64,000 nucleotides of DNA. Source: Rubrivivax gelatinosus IL144 (GTDB lineage: Bacteria > Pseudomonadota > Gammaproteobacteria > Burkholderiales > Burkholderiaceae_C). The notes beneath the pieces were generated by a model. The model saw only the letters and a list, made by a program, of their open reading frames with translations, did no database searches and was not told the origin of the DNA. Below, one piece after another: positions 8,555-17,314 of the stretch (its first letter is position 1; each line of letters begins with the position of its first letter). Made by a program: the position numbers and the translations under genes. The DNA is taken from contig NC_017075.1 in the NCBI RefSeq assembly GCF_000284255.1, positions 930,001 through 994,000 on the forward strand, in the 5' to 3' direction.

Positions 8555-11500
8555 GCCCGCACCTCCGTGGTCGGGGCGGCGCCGCGGCGCCGGTCGAAGA
8601 AGCCGCGCACCAGCACGTAGAACACCGGCACGAAGAACAGGCCCAGCACGGTGGCCGTCGCCATGCCGCCGAGCACGCCGGTGCCGATGGCGCGCCGGCT
8701 GGCGGCGCCGGCGCCGCTGGCGATGGCCAGTGGCAGCACGCCGAACATGAAGGCCAGCGAGGTCATCAGGATCGGCCGCAGCCGCAGCCGCAGCGCCTCC
8801 AGCGTCGCGTCGAGCAGCGCCGCACCCTGTTCCTGGCGCTGCTTGGCGAACTCGACGATCAGGATCGCGTTCTTCGCCGACAGGCCGACGGTGGTCAGCA
8901 GCCCGACCTGGAAATAGACGTCGTTGTGCAGCCCGGCCAGCGTCGTCAGCGCCAGCGCGCCGACGACGCCCAGTGGCACCACCAGCAGCACCGAGAACGG
9001 CACCGACCAGCTCTCGTACAGCGCCGCCATGCAGAGGAAGACGAAGAGCACCGACAGCGCGTACAGCGCCGGCGCCTGCGCGCCCGACAGCCGTTCCTGG
9101 TAGGACTGGCCGGCCCACTCGATGCCCACGCCGGCGGGCAGCTGGGCGACGATCTGCTCGACGGCCTTCATCGCGTCGCCCGAGCTGACGCCCGCCGCGG
9201 CCTCGCCGACGATCTCGAAGGCGCCCATGCCGTTGTAGCGCTCCAGCTTGGGCGAGCCGTAGCTCCACTTCGTGCTGGCGAAGGCCGAGAACGGCACCAT
9301 CTGGCCGGCGTCGTTGCGCACCCGCCATTGCATGATCGCGTCGGGCGCCATGCGGTAAGGCGCGTCACCCTGGGCGTAGACCTTCTTCACCCGGCCCTTG
9401 TCGATGAAGTCGTTGACGTAGGCGCCGCCCAGCGCCACCGACAGCGTGTTGTTGATGTTGCCGGTGGACAGGCCCAGCGCGCCGGCCTTGCGGTCGTCGA
9501 TCTCGATGCTGAACTGCGGCGCGTCGTCCAGGCCGTTGGCGCGCACCTGCGCCAGCTTGGGGTTCTGGCGCGCGAGCTTCAGGAACTCGTCGCGCGCCGC
9601 CTTCAGGCCCTCGTGGCCGAGGCCGCCGCGGTCCTGCAGCTCGACGGTGAAGCCGCCCGAGGAGCCGAGGCCGCGCACCGTCGGCGGCTGCATCACGAAG
9701 ACACGCGCGTCGCGCAGCGCCGCCAGCTCCCGGTTGGCGCGGCGCGCGAACTCGGCGGCGCTCTGGCCGCTGCCGCGGCGCTCGCTCCAGTCCTTGAGCC
9801 GGATGAAGGCGTTGCCGGTGGCCTGGTCGCCGCCGATGCCCGAAATCAGCGTGTAGCCGTCGACGTCGGCCTGCTGCGACAGCCAGTTCTCCATCTGGTC
9901 CAGCGAGGCGCGCAGGCGCTCGTCGGTGGCGCCGGTGGGCAGCCGGATCTCGGACATCAGCACGCCCTGGTCCTCGTCGGGCAGGAAGGAGGTGGGCAGC
10001 CGGGCGTAGAGCACGGCCATCGCCGCCAGCAGCAGCGCGTAGACCAGCATCACCCGGCCGCTGCGCCGCAGCAGCGTGCCGCCGGCGCGCTGCATGCCGG
10101 CGCTGCCGCGGTCGAAGCCGCGGTTGAAGGCGCCGAAGAAGCGCCCCAGCAGGCCCTTGTGCGCCGCGTGGTGTTCGCCCGGCGGCAGCGGCTTGAGCAC
10201 CGAGGCGCACAGCGCCGGCGACAGCGTCATCGCCACCAGCACCGACAGCAGCATTGCCGACACCACCGTGATCGAGAACTGGCGGTAGATGACGCCGGTG
10301 GAGCCGCCGAAGAAGGCCATCGGGATGAACACCGCCGCCAGCACCAGCGCGATGCCGATCAGCGCGCCGGTGATCTCCTGCATCGACTCGCGCGTCGCCT
10401 CGCGCGGCGACAGCCCGCGTTCGGCCATCAGGCGCTCGACGTTCTCGACGACGACGATGGCGTCGTCGACCAGCAGGCCGATCGCCAGCACCATGCCGAA
10501 CATCGTCAGGCTGTTGATCGAGTAGCCGAAGGCCGCCAGCACGCCGAAGGTGCCCAGCAGCACCACGGGCACCGTGATCGCCGGCACCAGCGTCGCGCGC
10601 CAGCTCTGCAGGAACAGGTACATGATCAGCACGACCAGCACCACGGCCTCGGCCAGCGTCTTGACGACCTCCTCGATCGAGATCTTCACGAACGGCGTCG
10701 TGTCGTAGGTCATCGCCGTCTGCAGCTGGTACGGGAAGCCCGGCTGCAGCTCGGCGAGCTTGGCCTTGACGGCGTTGGCCGTGGCGATGGCGTTGGCGCC
10801 CGAGGCCAGGCGCACGCCGATCGCCGCCGAGGCCTGGCCCTTGTAGCGCGTGCGGATCGTGTAGCTCTCGCCTCCGAGCTCGACGCGCGCGACGTCGGCC
10901 AGGCGCACGCTGGCGCCGTTCGTCGCCGACTTGACGACGATGGCCTCGAACTGCTCGACGGTCTGCAGCTTGCTGCGCGCGGTGATCGTCACGTTGAGCT
11001 GCTGGCCGGGCGCCGCCGGCAGGCCGCCGACCTGGCCGGCCGAGACCTGGGCGTTCTGAGCGGTGATCGCGCTCGTCACGTCCGAGGGCATCAGGCCGTA
11101 GCTGGCCAGCTTGTCCGGGTTCAGCCAGACGCGCATCGCGTGGCCGGTGCCCAGCGTCTGGACCTCGCCGACGCCGTCGATGCGGCTGATCGTGTCGACC
11201 AGGCTGGACTTGATGTAGTCGCCGATCTCGATCGCGCTGGCGCTGCCGTCGGCCGAGTACAGGGCGACGATGAGCAGGAAGTCGGTGCCGGCCTTGGTCA
11301 CCGTCACGCCCTGGTCCTGCACCGCCTGCGGCAGCTGCGACATCGCCTGCTGCAGCTTGTTCTGCACCTGCATCTGGGCGACGTCGGGGTCGGTGCCCGA
11401 GACGAAGCTCAGCGTGATGCGCGCGCTGCCCGAGGAGGTGCTGGTCGAGGCCATCGACAGCAGCCCGTCCAGGCCGGTCATCTGCTGCTCGATGACCTGG

Positions 11501-11685
11501 GTCACCGAGTCCTCCAGCGTCTTGGCCGAGGCGCCGGGGTAGCTGGCGTTGACGCTCACGCGCGGCGGCGCGATGTCGGGGTACTGCTCCAGCGCCAGCG
11601 TGCTGATCGACAGCGCGCCGGCGAGCATGACGACGATGGCCAGCACCCACGCGAAGATGGGGCGGTCGATGAAGAAGCGCGGCAT
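8551..11685 (-). CDS. RND multidrug efflux pump, HAE1 family (AcrB/MexB type)
   Basis: A 1044-residue inner-membrane proton/drug antiporter of full AcrB length. It starts MPRFFIDRPIFAWVLAIVVM (TM1) and has the HAE1 hallmarks QYPDIAPPRVSVNASYPGA and, near residue 400, GLLVDDAIVVVENVERLM, whose Asp pair carries protons. TM segments occur in two blocks (about 340-560 and 870-1030) with large periplasmic porter loops between. Substrates of this family are hydrophobic antibiotics, dyes and detergents; the exact range is unknown here. The adaptor gene is 13 nt upstream, and the outer-membrane gene overlaps downstream. Confidence 0.96.
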   Translation of the reverse strand: MPRFFIDRPIFAWVLAIVVMLAGALSISTLALEQYPDIAPPRVSVNASYPGASAKTLEDSVTQVIEQQMTGLDGLLSMASTSTSSGSARITLSFVSGTDPDVAQMQVQNKLQQAMSQLPQAVQDQGVTVTKAGTDFLLIVALYSADGSASAIEIGDYIKSSLVDTISRIDGVGEVQTLGTGHAMRVWLNPDKLASYGLMPSDVTSAITAQNAQVSAGQVGGLPAAPGQQLNVTITARSKLQTVEQFEAIVVKSATNGASVRLADVARVELGGESYTIRTRYKGQASAAIGVRLASGANAIATANAVKAKLAELQPGFPYQLQTAMTYDTTPFVKISIEEVVKTLAEAVVLVVLIMYLFLQSWRATLVPAITVPVVLLGTFGVLAAFGYSINSLTMFGMVLAIGLLVDDAIVVVENVERLMAERGLSPREATRESMQEITGALIGIALVLAAVFIPMAFFGGSTGVIYRQFSITVVSAMLLSVLVAMTLSPALCASVLKPLPPGEHHAAHKGLLGRFFGAFNRGFDRGSAGMQRAGGTLLRRSGRVMLVYALLLAAMAVLYARLPTSFLPDEDQGVLMSEIRLPTGATDERLRASLDQMENWLSQQADVDGYTLISGIGGDQATGNAFIRLKDWSERRGSGQSAAEFARRANRELAALRDARVFVMQPPTVRGLGSSGGFTVELQDRGGLGHEGLKAARDEFLKLARQNPKLAQVRANGLDDAPQFSIEIDDRKAGALGLSTGNINNTLSVALGGAYVNDFIDKGRVKKVYAQGDAPYRMAPDAIMQWRVRNDAGQMVPFSAFASTKWSYGSPKLERYNGMGAFEIVGEAAAGVSSGDAMKAVEQIVAQLPAGVGIEWAGQSYQERLSGAQAPALYALSVLFVFLCMAALYESWSVPFSVLLVVPLGVVGALALTTLAGLHNDVYFQVGLLTTVGLSAKNAILIVEFAKQRQEQGAALLDATLEALRLRLRPILMTSLAFMFGVLPLAIASGAGAASRRAIGTGVLGGMATATVLGLFFVPVFYVLVRGFFDRRRGAAPTTEVRA

Positions 11686-11698
11686 CGTGCGGCCCCCT

Positions 11699-12925
11699 TC
11701 AGCGCGACGCGGCCGAAGCCGGCGCCGACGCGGCCGACGCCGCGGCGCCTACCGCCTGCGGCTGCACGACGTCGCCCGGCCTGACCTTCTGCAGCCCCTC
11801 GACGACGACACGCTCGCCGGCCTTCAGCCCCGAGGTCACGAGCCAGCGGCTGCCGATCGTGCGCTCGGCGGCGATCGCGCGGCGCTCGAGCTTGTCGCCG
11901 GCCCCGACGACGAGCACGCTGGCCGAGCCGTCGGTGTTGCGCGAGACGGCCTGCTGCGGCACCAGCATCGCGTCGGCCACCGCCACCGTGGGCAGCAGCG
12001 CACGCACGTACATGCCCGGCAGCAGCAGGCCCTGCGGGTTGGGGAAGGTCGCGCGCAGCGTCACCGTGCCGGTGCCGGTGTCCACCGAGGCGCCGGTCAC
12101 GCTCAGCCGGCCGGCCAGCGGGTAGGTGCTGCCGTCCTCCAGCCGCAGCGAGACCGCGGCGTCGCCGCCGGGCAGCTGCTTGACGCGGCCGGCCGCGATG
12201 TCGCGCTTCAACTGCAGCAGCTCGGCGCTGGACTGGGTGACGTCGACCTGCATCGGGTCGGTCTGGCGCACCGTGGTCAGCGCCGTCGTCTGGTTGGCGG
12301 TGACCAGCGCCCCGACGGTGACCGTGGAGACGTCGGCGCGGCCGGCGATCGGGCTGGTGACGCGCGTGCGCTCCAGGTCGATGCGGGCCGTCTGCAGCGT
12401 CGCCCGCGCGGCGGCGAGCTCGGCTTCGGCCTGCTTCAGCGCCGCCTGCGCGTCCTGCAGCGCCTGGCGGCTGACGGCGTCGATCTTCGCCAGCTCGGCC
12501 TGGCGCTGCGCCGTCAGGCGGTTGGTCTCGACGCTCGCCTCGGCCTTGGCGACCGCGGCCTCGGCGCTGGCGACGCTGGCGCGGTAGCTGGCGGCGTCGA
12601 TCTCGTAGAGCAGCTGGCCGGCCTTGACCGGCCCGCCTTCGACGAAACGTCGCGCCTGCACGATGCCGCCGACCTGCGGCCGGATCTCGGCGCTCTGCAG
12701 CGCGGTCGTGCGGCCGGGCAGCTCGCTGGCCAGCGAGACGGTCTCGGCCTGCACGGTGAAGGTGCCGACGACCGTCGGCCGGCCCTGGCCGGGCCCTGCG
12801 GCGCCGTCCTGGCGGCCGCAGCCGGCGAGCGCGGCGGCCAGCGCCAGCGCGGCGACGGTGAACGGAAGGCGTGCGCGGCGCACGGCGCGGGAGGCGATGG
12901 CGGCCATCGGGTGAGTCCTGCTCAT
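11699..12925 (-). CDS. RND efflux periplasmic adaptor lipoprotein (AcrA/MexA type)
   Basis: A 408-residue membrane-fusion protein. I chose ATG 12925 (MSRTHPMAAIAS); a second ATG at 12907 is also possible. The signal peptide ends in the lipobox LAGC, so the protein is a lipoprotein in the inner membrane facing the periplasm. It has the lipoyl half-motifs PQVGGIVQARRFVEG and TSPIAGRADVSTVTVG around a coiled-coil hairpin rich in Ala, Glu and Lys, then the beta-barrel domain. It bridges the pump and the outer-membrane channel. It is first in the efflux operon and lies 111 bp from a divergent two-component system that probably controls it. Confidence 0.95.
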   Translation of the reverse strand: MSRTHPMAAIASRAVRRARLPFTVAALALAAALAGCGRQDGAAGPGQGRPTVVGTFTVQAETVSLASELPGRTTALQSAEIRPQVGGIVQARRFVEGGPVKAGQLLYEIDAASYRASVASAEAAVAKAEASVETNRLTAQRQAELAKIDAVSRQALQDAQAALKQAEAELAAARATLQTARIDLERTRVTSPIAGRADVSTVTVGALVTANQTTALTTVRQTDPMQVDVTQSSAELLQLKRDIAAGRVKQLPGGDAAVSLRLEDGSTYPLAGRLSVTGASVDTGTGTVTLRATFPNPQGLLLPGMYVRALLPTVAVADAMLVPQQAVSRNTDGSASVLVVGAGDKLERRAIAAERTIGSRWLVTSGLKAGERVVVEGLQKVRPGDVVQPQAVGAAASAASAPASAASR

Positions 12926-13036
12926 GGTTCTGCTGTCGCCGATGGTCGGCGGCGAATGTGGAGGAAAGTTGAAGTCCGTCCCGGCTGTGCCGCCAGTGCT
13001 TGCCTGTGCCAGGCCGCCCGTGCGCCAATTCCGACC

Positions 13037-14506
13037 GTGTCCACGCTCGCCCGTCTCAAACGCCCCGGCATCACCGGCAAGCTCTTCGTCGCCGTGCTCG
13101 CCACCGCGACGCTGGTCGCCGTGGCCGTCGGCGTGGCCGCGCAATGGAGCTTTCAGCGCGGCTTTCTCGGCTACCTGAACACGCAGGCCGTGCTGCGCAT
13201 GGAAGTGGTGATGCCGCGCCTGACGGCGGCCTACGCCGAACACGGCGACTGGGACTTCCTGCGCAACCGGCGCGACCTCTGGTTCAGCCTGGTCGGCATC
13301 GGCCCGCCGCACCCGCCCGAGCCGCGCGAGCCGCCCGACTCGCCGCCGAAGCAGCGGCCCAGCGGGCCGATGGCCGAGCTGATCGCCTCGGACCTGCTCG
13401 GCGCCGGGCGGCGGCTGTCGCTGCTGGACGCGCAGCGCCAGCGGGTCGTCGGCTTCCCGTTCATCATGGCCAACTCCGAACAGCGCGAGATCGTCGTCGA
13501 CGGCCGCACCGTCGGCTGGCTGGCGATGGCGCCGATCGAGACCGTCACCGACAGCGCGGCCGTGGCCTTCCTCGACCGCCAGCTGCTCGCCGCCGCGGCC
13601 GCCGTGGTGCTGGCGGTGCTGCTGTCTGCGGCCATCGCCTGGTGGGTGGCGCGGGCGCTGCTGGCGCCGGTGCGCGCGGTGGCCGGTGCGACGCACCGGC
13701 TGGCCGCCGGGGCCTACGACACGCGTGTCGAGCTGGCCGGCGAGGACGAGGTCGCCCAGCTCGCGCAGGACTTCAACCAGCTCGCGCTGACGCTGGAGCG
13801 CAACGAGCGCCTGCGGCGCGACTTCATGGCCGACGTCTCGCACGAGCTGCGCACGCCGCTGGCGGTGCTGCGCGGCGAACTCGAGGCGCTGGAAGACGGC
13901 GTGCACCAGCCGACGCCCGAGCTGCTGCGCCGGCTGCAGCAGGAGGTGGCGATGCTGGCCCAGCTCGTCGGCGACCTGCACGAGCTGGCGCTGGCCGACG
14001 TCGGCGCGCTGGCCTTCCGCCAAGACGAGCTGGACCTCGTGCCGCTGGTGCGCAGCGAGGTCGGCGCGCTGCAGGCCAAGGCCGCCGAACGTGGTCTCGA
14101 GCTGCAGGCGCGGCTGCCGGACGCGGCGCTGCCGGTCACGGGCGACGAGCGTCGCCTTCGCCAGCTGCTGCTGAACCTGCTGTCCAACAGCCTGCGATAC
14201 ACCGACCCGGGCGGCATGGTGCGCGTCGAGCTGGCGGCCGATGGCGCCGACGCGGTGCTCGACCTTCAGGATTCGGCGCCGGGCGTGCCCGAGGAACTGC
14301 TGCCGCGGCTCTTCGAGCGCTTCTTCCGCGTCGAGGCTTCGCGCTCGCGGGCCAAGGGCGGCAGCGGCCTGGGGCTGGCGATCGCGCGCAGCCTCGCCGA
14401 GGCCCACGGCGGCCGGCTCGAAGCCCGGCCCTCGCCGCTGGGCGGTCTGTGGATCCGCCTCATGCTGCCGCGGCTGCGGCCGCGCGGCGAAGGGGAGAGC
14501 GCGTGA
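13037..14506 (+). CDS. baeS: Sensor histidine kinase, BaeS-like
   Basis: A 489-residue kinase. The start is GTG at 13037, which puts the first membrane segment ([20 protein letters not shown]) close to the N terminus. A periplasmic domain of about 130 residues contains a proline-rich stretch ([19 protein letters not shown]). TM2 lies near residues 185-205 and is followed by HAMP. The H box is [13 protein letters not shown], the N box [13 protein letters not shown] and the G2 box [18 protein letters not shown]. Its end overlaps the regulator start by 4 nt. It is divergent from the RND efflux operon, the arrangement expected of an envelope-stress or efflux control system. The name is by similarity only. 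Confidence 0.9.
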   Translation: MSTLARLKRPGITGKLFVAVLATATLVAVAVGVAAQWSFQRGFLGYLNTQAVLRMEVVMPRLTAAYAEHGDWDFLRNRRDLWFSLVGIGPPHPPEPREPPDSPPKQRPSGPMAELIASDLLGAGRRLSLLDAQRQRVVGFPFIMANSEQREIVVDGRTVGWLAMAPIETVTDSAAVAFLDRQLLAAAAAVVLAVLLSAAIAWWVARALLAPVRAVAGATHRLAAGAYDTRVELAGEDEVAQLAQDFNQLALTLERNERLRRDFMADVSHELRTPLAVLRGELEALEDGVHQPTPELLRRLQQEVAMLAQLVGDLHELALADVGALAFRQDELDLVPLVRSEVGALQAKAAERGLELQARLPDAALPVTGDERRLRQLLLNLLSNSLRYTDPGGMVRVELAADGADAVLDLQDSAPGVPEELLPRLFERFFRVEASRSRAKGGSGLGLAIARSLAEAHGGRLEARPSPLGGLWIRLMLPRLRPRGEGESA

Positions 14507-15186
14507 ACGCCGACCGCCGCTACGTGCTCGTCGTCGAGGACGAACCCTCGCTCGGCCGGCTGGTCGCCGACTACCTGGCCGCCGCGGGCTACGAGACCCA
14601 CTGGATCGCCGACGGCCTGGCGGTGCTGCCCGCGGTGCGCGAGCGCCTGCCCGACCTGATCGTGCTCGACCTGATGCTGCCCGGGCAGGACGGGCTGTCG
14701 ATCTGCCGCGAGCTGCGCAGCTTCAGCGACGTGCCGGTGCTGATGCTGACGGCGCGTGTCGAGGAGCTCGACCGCCTGGTCGGGCTGGAGGCCGGCGCCG
14801 ACGACTACGTCTGCAAGCCCTTCAGCCCGCGCGAGGTGGTGGCGCGCGTCAAGGCCATCCTGCGCCGGCCCTGGAAGCGGCCGGCCGCGGCCGAGGCGGC
14901 GCCAGGGCTGCAGATCGACGCCACGCGCTACGAGGCGCGGCTGGACGGCGAGCTGCTGGACCTGACGCCGCTGGAGTTCCGCCTGCTGCAGGCGCTGGCC
15001 GAGCAGCCGGGGCGCGTGTTCTCGCGCGACCAACTGCTCGACCGCCTGCACGACGACCAGCGTGCGCTGAGCGACCGGGCGATCGACAGCCACGTGAAGA
15101 ACCTGCGCCGCAAGCTCGAACGGGCCCGCCCGGGCGACGACGCGATCCGCTCGGTCTACGGCGTCGGCTACCGCTTCGAGCTGTGA
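14503..15186 (+). CDS. baeR: OmpR-family response regulator, BaeR-like
   Basis: A 227-residue regulator starting with GTG 14503, inside the GTGA that also carries the kinase stop. The receiver domain (about residues 6-118) has [10 protein letters not shown], the phosphorylatable Asp in [11 protein letters not shown] and the conserved Lys in [19 protein letters not shown]. The C-terminal winged helix (about 130-227) ends [15 protein letters not shown] and YGVGYRFEL, typical of OmpR/PhoB DNA-binding domains. It is the partner of the overlapping kinase and the likely activator of the divergent efflux genes. It ends 1 bp before the convergent PadR gene. Confidence 0.93.
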   Translation: MNADRRYVLVVEDEPSLGRLVADYLAAAGYETHWIADGLAVLPAVRERLPDLIVLDLMLPGQDGLSICRELRSFSDVPVLMLTARVEELDRLVGLEAGADDYVCKPFSPREVVARVKAILRRPWKRPAAAEAAPGLQIDATRYEARLDGELLDLTPLEFRLLQALAEQPGRVFSRDQLLDRLHDDQRALSDRAIDSHVKNLRRKLERARPGDDAIRSVYGVGYRFEL

Positions 15187-15187
15187 G

Positions 15188-15847
15188 TCAGCTGCGTTCG
15201 ATCTCGACCGCGGCGCGGTCGATCGCCTCGGCGATGCGGCGCAGCGTCTCCTCGGACGGCGCCTCGCCGGCAAACCGCAGGTGCAGCGCCATCTTCAGGT
15301 TGTGCATCGCGCGCTGCACGGCCGGCGAACGGCGCGCGTCGGCCGCGCCGCCCAGGTGCTGCAGGCGCGCCAGCACGCGCTCGAGCACGTCCTTCTGCGC
15401 GGCCAGCGCGTCTTCGCCGGCGGCGGTGATGCGGTACTGCTTGCGGCTGCCGCTCGTCTCGGCGAGTTCGGCCTGGCCCAGGTCCTCGAGCATCGACAGC
15501 GTCGGGTAGACGGTGCCGGGGCTGGGGCTGTACTGGCCGCCGGCCAGGTCCTCGATGGCCTTGATGACCTCGTAGCCGTGGCTGGGACGCTGGCGCAGCA
15601 CGTGCAGCGCCAGCAGGCGCAGGTCGCCGCTCTCGAGCAGGCGCTCGCGGCGGCCTTCGCCGTCGGGGCCGCGGCGGGCGCCGCCGAAGTCACCGAAACC
15701 GCCCGGGCCGCCCATGCCGCCGAAACCGGGGCCGAAGCCGCCACCGCGGCGCCCGGCGGCGTGCATCGGATGGGTGTGGTGGCCGCCCATGACGGCCTCG
15801 TGATGGCAGCCGCGTTGCGGGCCGAAGGGGAAACGTGCGAAGTGCAT
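15188..15847 (-). CDS. PadR-family transcriptional regulator with His/Gly-rich N terminus
   Basis: A 219-residue regulator. The frame opens from 15928, but ATG 15847 gives a normal N terminus and lies just downstream of a near-consensus promoter. Residues about 15-60 are rich in Gly and His (for example GGGFGPGFGGMGGPGGFGDF and HHTHPMHAAG). The PadR winged helix is at about 75-150, with LLALHVLRQRPSHGYEVIKA and SPGTVYPTLSMLEDLG. The C-terminal helix would mediate dimerization. PadR proteins usually repress their own promoter. The His-rich N terminus could bind metal, but that is speculation. It is divergent from the DUF3861 gene, 79 bp away. Confidence 0.9.
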   Translation of the reverse strand: MHFARFPFGPQRGCHHEAVMGGHHTHPMHAAGRRGGGFGPGFGGMGGPGGFGDFGGARRGPDGEGRRERLLESGDLRLLALHVLRQRPSHGYEVIKAIEDLAGGQYSPSPGTVYPTLSMLEDLGQAELAETSGSRKQYRITAAGEDALAAQKDVLERVLARLQHLGGAADARRSPAVQRAMHNLKMALHLRFAGEAPSEETLRRIAEAIDRAAVEIERS

Positions 15848-15877
15848 CGTGGTTCCAAAGTTGTGTTGCGATGCACT
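15841..15877. repeat. 9-bp perfect inverted repeat over the PadR start codon
   Basis: AGTGCATCG (15841-15849) is repeated in inverse as CGATGCACT (15869-15877) with 19 nt between. The left arm contains the start codon of the PadR gene and the right arm lies near its predicted transcription start. It may be an operator for the PadR dimer or an mRNA hairpin that hides the start codon. Confidence 0.5.
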
Positions 15878-15878
15878 C

Positions 15879-15907
15879 AAGATATATCGTAGACTTTCTT
15901 CCGTCAA
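15879..15907 (-). promoter_or_regulatory. Predicted sigma-70 promoter of the PadR gene
   Basis: On the minus strand TTGACG (15902-15907) is followed after 17 bp by TATCTT (15879-15884). Both hexamers are close to consensus and the spacing is ideal. A palindrome GATATATC (15881-15888) overlaps the -10 element and could be a repressor contact or serve the divergent DUF3861 gene. Confidence 0.55.
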
Positions 15908-15926
15908 CCCTGAACCGAGACTTTTC

Positions 15927-16229
15927 ATGAAGCAGCACCGCTACCGCATCAGCGTCGAACACCTCGCCGACCCGCAGGGCCGGCCGCCCGCCGACGCCAC
16001 GCCGCTGGTCTTCGAGACCGGCAACCACGACGACATCCTGAAGATCGTCGAACGCCTGCGCGGCCACCCGGCGCTGCCGCCCGAATCGGCGGCCGCCTTC
16101 GGCGTCGGCCTCAAGCTCTTCAGCGAGGTGATGCTGGAGAACCGCCAGTCGCCGCTGTTCGCCGAGTTCGCGCCGCACTTCCGCGAGTTCATGCAGAAGC
16201 TGAAGTCCGGCGTGCGCGCCGAAGGCTGA
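15927..16229 (+). CDS. DUF3861 family protein
   Basis: A 100-residue cytoplasmic protein matching DUF3861: it opens MKQHRYRISVEHLADPQG and has FETGNHDDILKIVERLRG and a C-terminal AEFAPHFREFMQKLKSG. The ATG at 15927 follows a GAGA ribosome-binding site. It is small, soluble and mixed alpha/beta, with no catalytic motif visible. It is divergent from the PadR gene and is followed 50 bp later by a radical SAM gene on the same strand. The function of the family is unknown. Confidence 0.85.
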   Translation: MKQHRYRISVEHLADPQGRPPADATPLVFETGNHDDILKIVERLRGHPALPPESAAAFGVGLKLFSEVMLENRQSPLFAEFAPHFREFMQKLKSGVRAEG

Positions 16230-16279
16230 GGCCGGCGGCACCCGCCTTGCCGGTGGCGGGCCCCGTCCCGCCGCCGAGC

Positions 16280-17302
16280 ATGACCTCCGATCCCGCTGCC
16301 ACCGCCTTCCCCGCCGCGCCGCCGCCGTTGCCGCGTTTCGCCCAGATCGAGCCGATCGGCCGCTGCAACCTGGCCTGCCGCATGTGCACCGTCAACCACC
16401 GCGGCGACGAGGTGGCCGAGCTGCCGCTGGAGCGTTACCTCGCCTGGCTGGACGAGCTGCCGCAGCTCGAGGAACTGCACCTGCAGGGCCTGGGCGAGCC
16501 GATGCTGCACCCGCGTTTCTTCGAGATGGTCGAGATCGCCGCGGCGCGCGGCATCCGCGTCAGCGCCAACACCAACCTGACGCTGCTGACGCCCGAACGC
16601 GCGCGGCGCTGCGCCGAAAGCGGGCTGGCGCAGCTGTCGGTGTCGCTGGACGGCGCGAGTGCCGCGGTCTACGAGTCGGTGCGCCGCGGCGCCTCGTTCG
16701 CCAAGGTGCTGCGCAACCTGGACCGGCTGGTCGCGGCACGCGACGCCGCCGGCGGCCGGCCGGAGGTCCGCGGCGTGATGGTGCTGATGCGCAGCAACCT
16801 GCCCGAGCTGCCGGCGCTGGTGCGCCTGCTGCACGAACACGGCGTGCATGAGTTGCTGCTGCAGCGCCTGTCCAGCGACCTGGAGCACCCGGGCCTGCCG
16901 GCGCGCTACGTGCCGATCCGCGACGTCGTGCGCGCCGAGGAACTGGCGCCGCCGGAGCTGCACGAGGCCGAGGCGGTGTTCGCCGAAGCCCAGGCGCTGG
17001 CGCAGGCCCTGGGCCTGCTGCTGCACCTGCCGCGGCTGGCGGCGCCGGGTGAGCCGGCGCCCGGAGGCCGGGGCTGCGACTGGCCCAGCCGCCAGCTCTA
17101 CCTGACGGCGGCCGGCCAGATGCTGCCCTGCTGCATGGTGGCCACCGCCGACCGCGCGAGCTTCGGCCGCGTCGGCGACGGCGCCCAGGCGTTGGGCGAG
17201 GTCTGGCGCGGCGCGGCCGCGCAGGACTTCAGGCGCGCGCTGGCCGGGCCGCAGGCGCCGGATGTCTGCCGCTCCTGCGCCTTGTACGAGGGGCGTTTCT
17301 GA
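16280..17302 (+). CDS. Radical SAM protein with SPASM-type C terminus
   Basis: A 340-residue enzyme. The radical SAM cluster motif is CNLACRMC at about residue 31, followed by a TIM-barrel with GLGEPMLHPRFFEM and SVSLDGASAAVYESVRRGA. The C-terminal region has CDWPSRQLYLTAAGQMLPCC and ends CRSCALYEG, the cysteine pattern of a SPASM domain that holds auxiliary iron-sulfur clusters. A TTG at 16247 is in frame, but ATG 16280 is the better start. SPASM enzymes modify peptides or mature enzymes. No precursor peptide gene or partner is seen nearby, so the substrate is unknown. Confidence 0.85.
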   Translation: MTSDPAATAFPAAPPPLPRFAQIEPIGRCNLACRMCTVNHRGDEVAELPLERYLAWLDELPQLEELHLQGLGEPMLHPRFFEMVEIAAARGIRVSANTNLTLLTPERARRCAESGLAQLSVSLDGASAAVYESVRRGASFAKVLRNLDRLVAARDAAGGRPEVRGVMVLMRSNLPELPALVRLLHEHGVHELLLQRLSSDLEHPGLPARYVPIRDVVRAEELAPPELHEAEAVFAEAQALAQALGLLLHLPRLAAPGEPAPGGRGCDWPSRQLYLTAAGQMLPCCMVATADRASFGRVGDGAQALGEVWRGAAAQDFRRALAGPQAPDVCRSCALYEGRF

Positions 17303-17314
17303 GCGGCAGGCCGA

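Noticed and set aside
7627..11784. Very long open frame of about 1385 codons on the plus strand
   Set aside because: It is antisense to the RND pump and its neighbours. Its product is an Arg/Gln/His-rich low-complexity sequence with no family motif, as expected from high-GC third-position bias.
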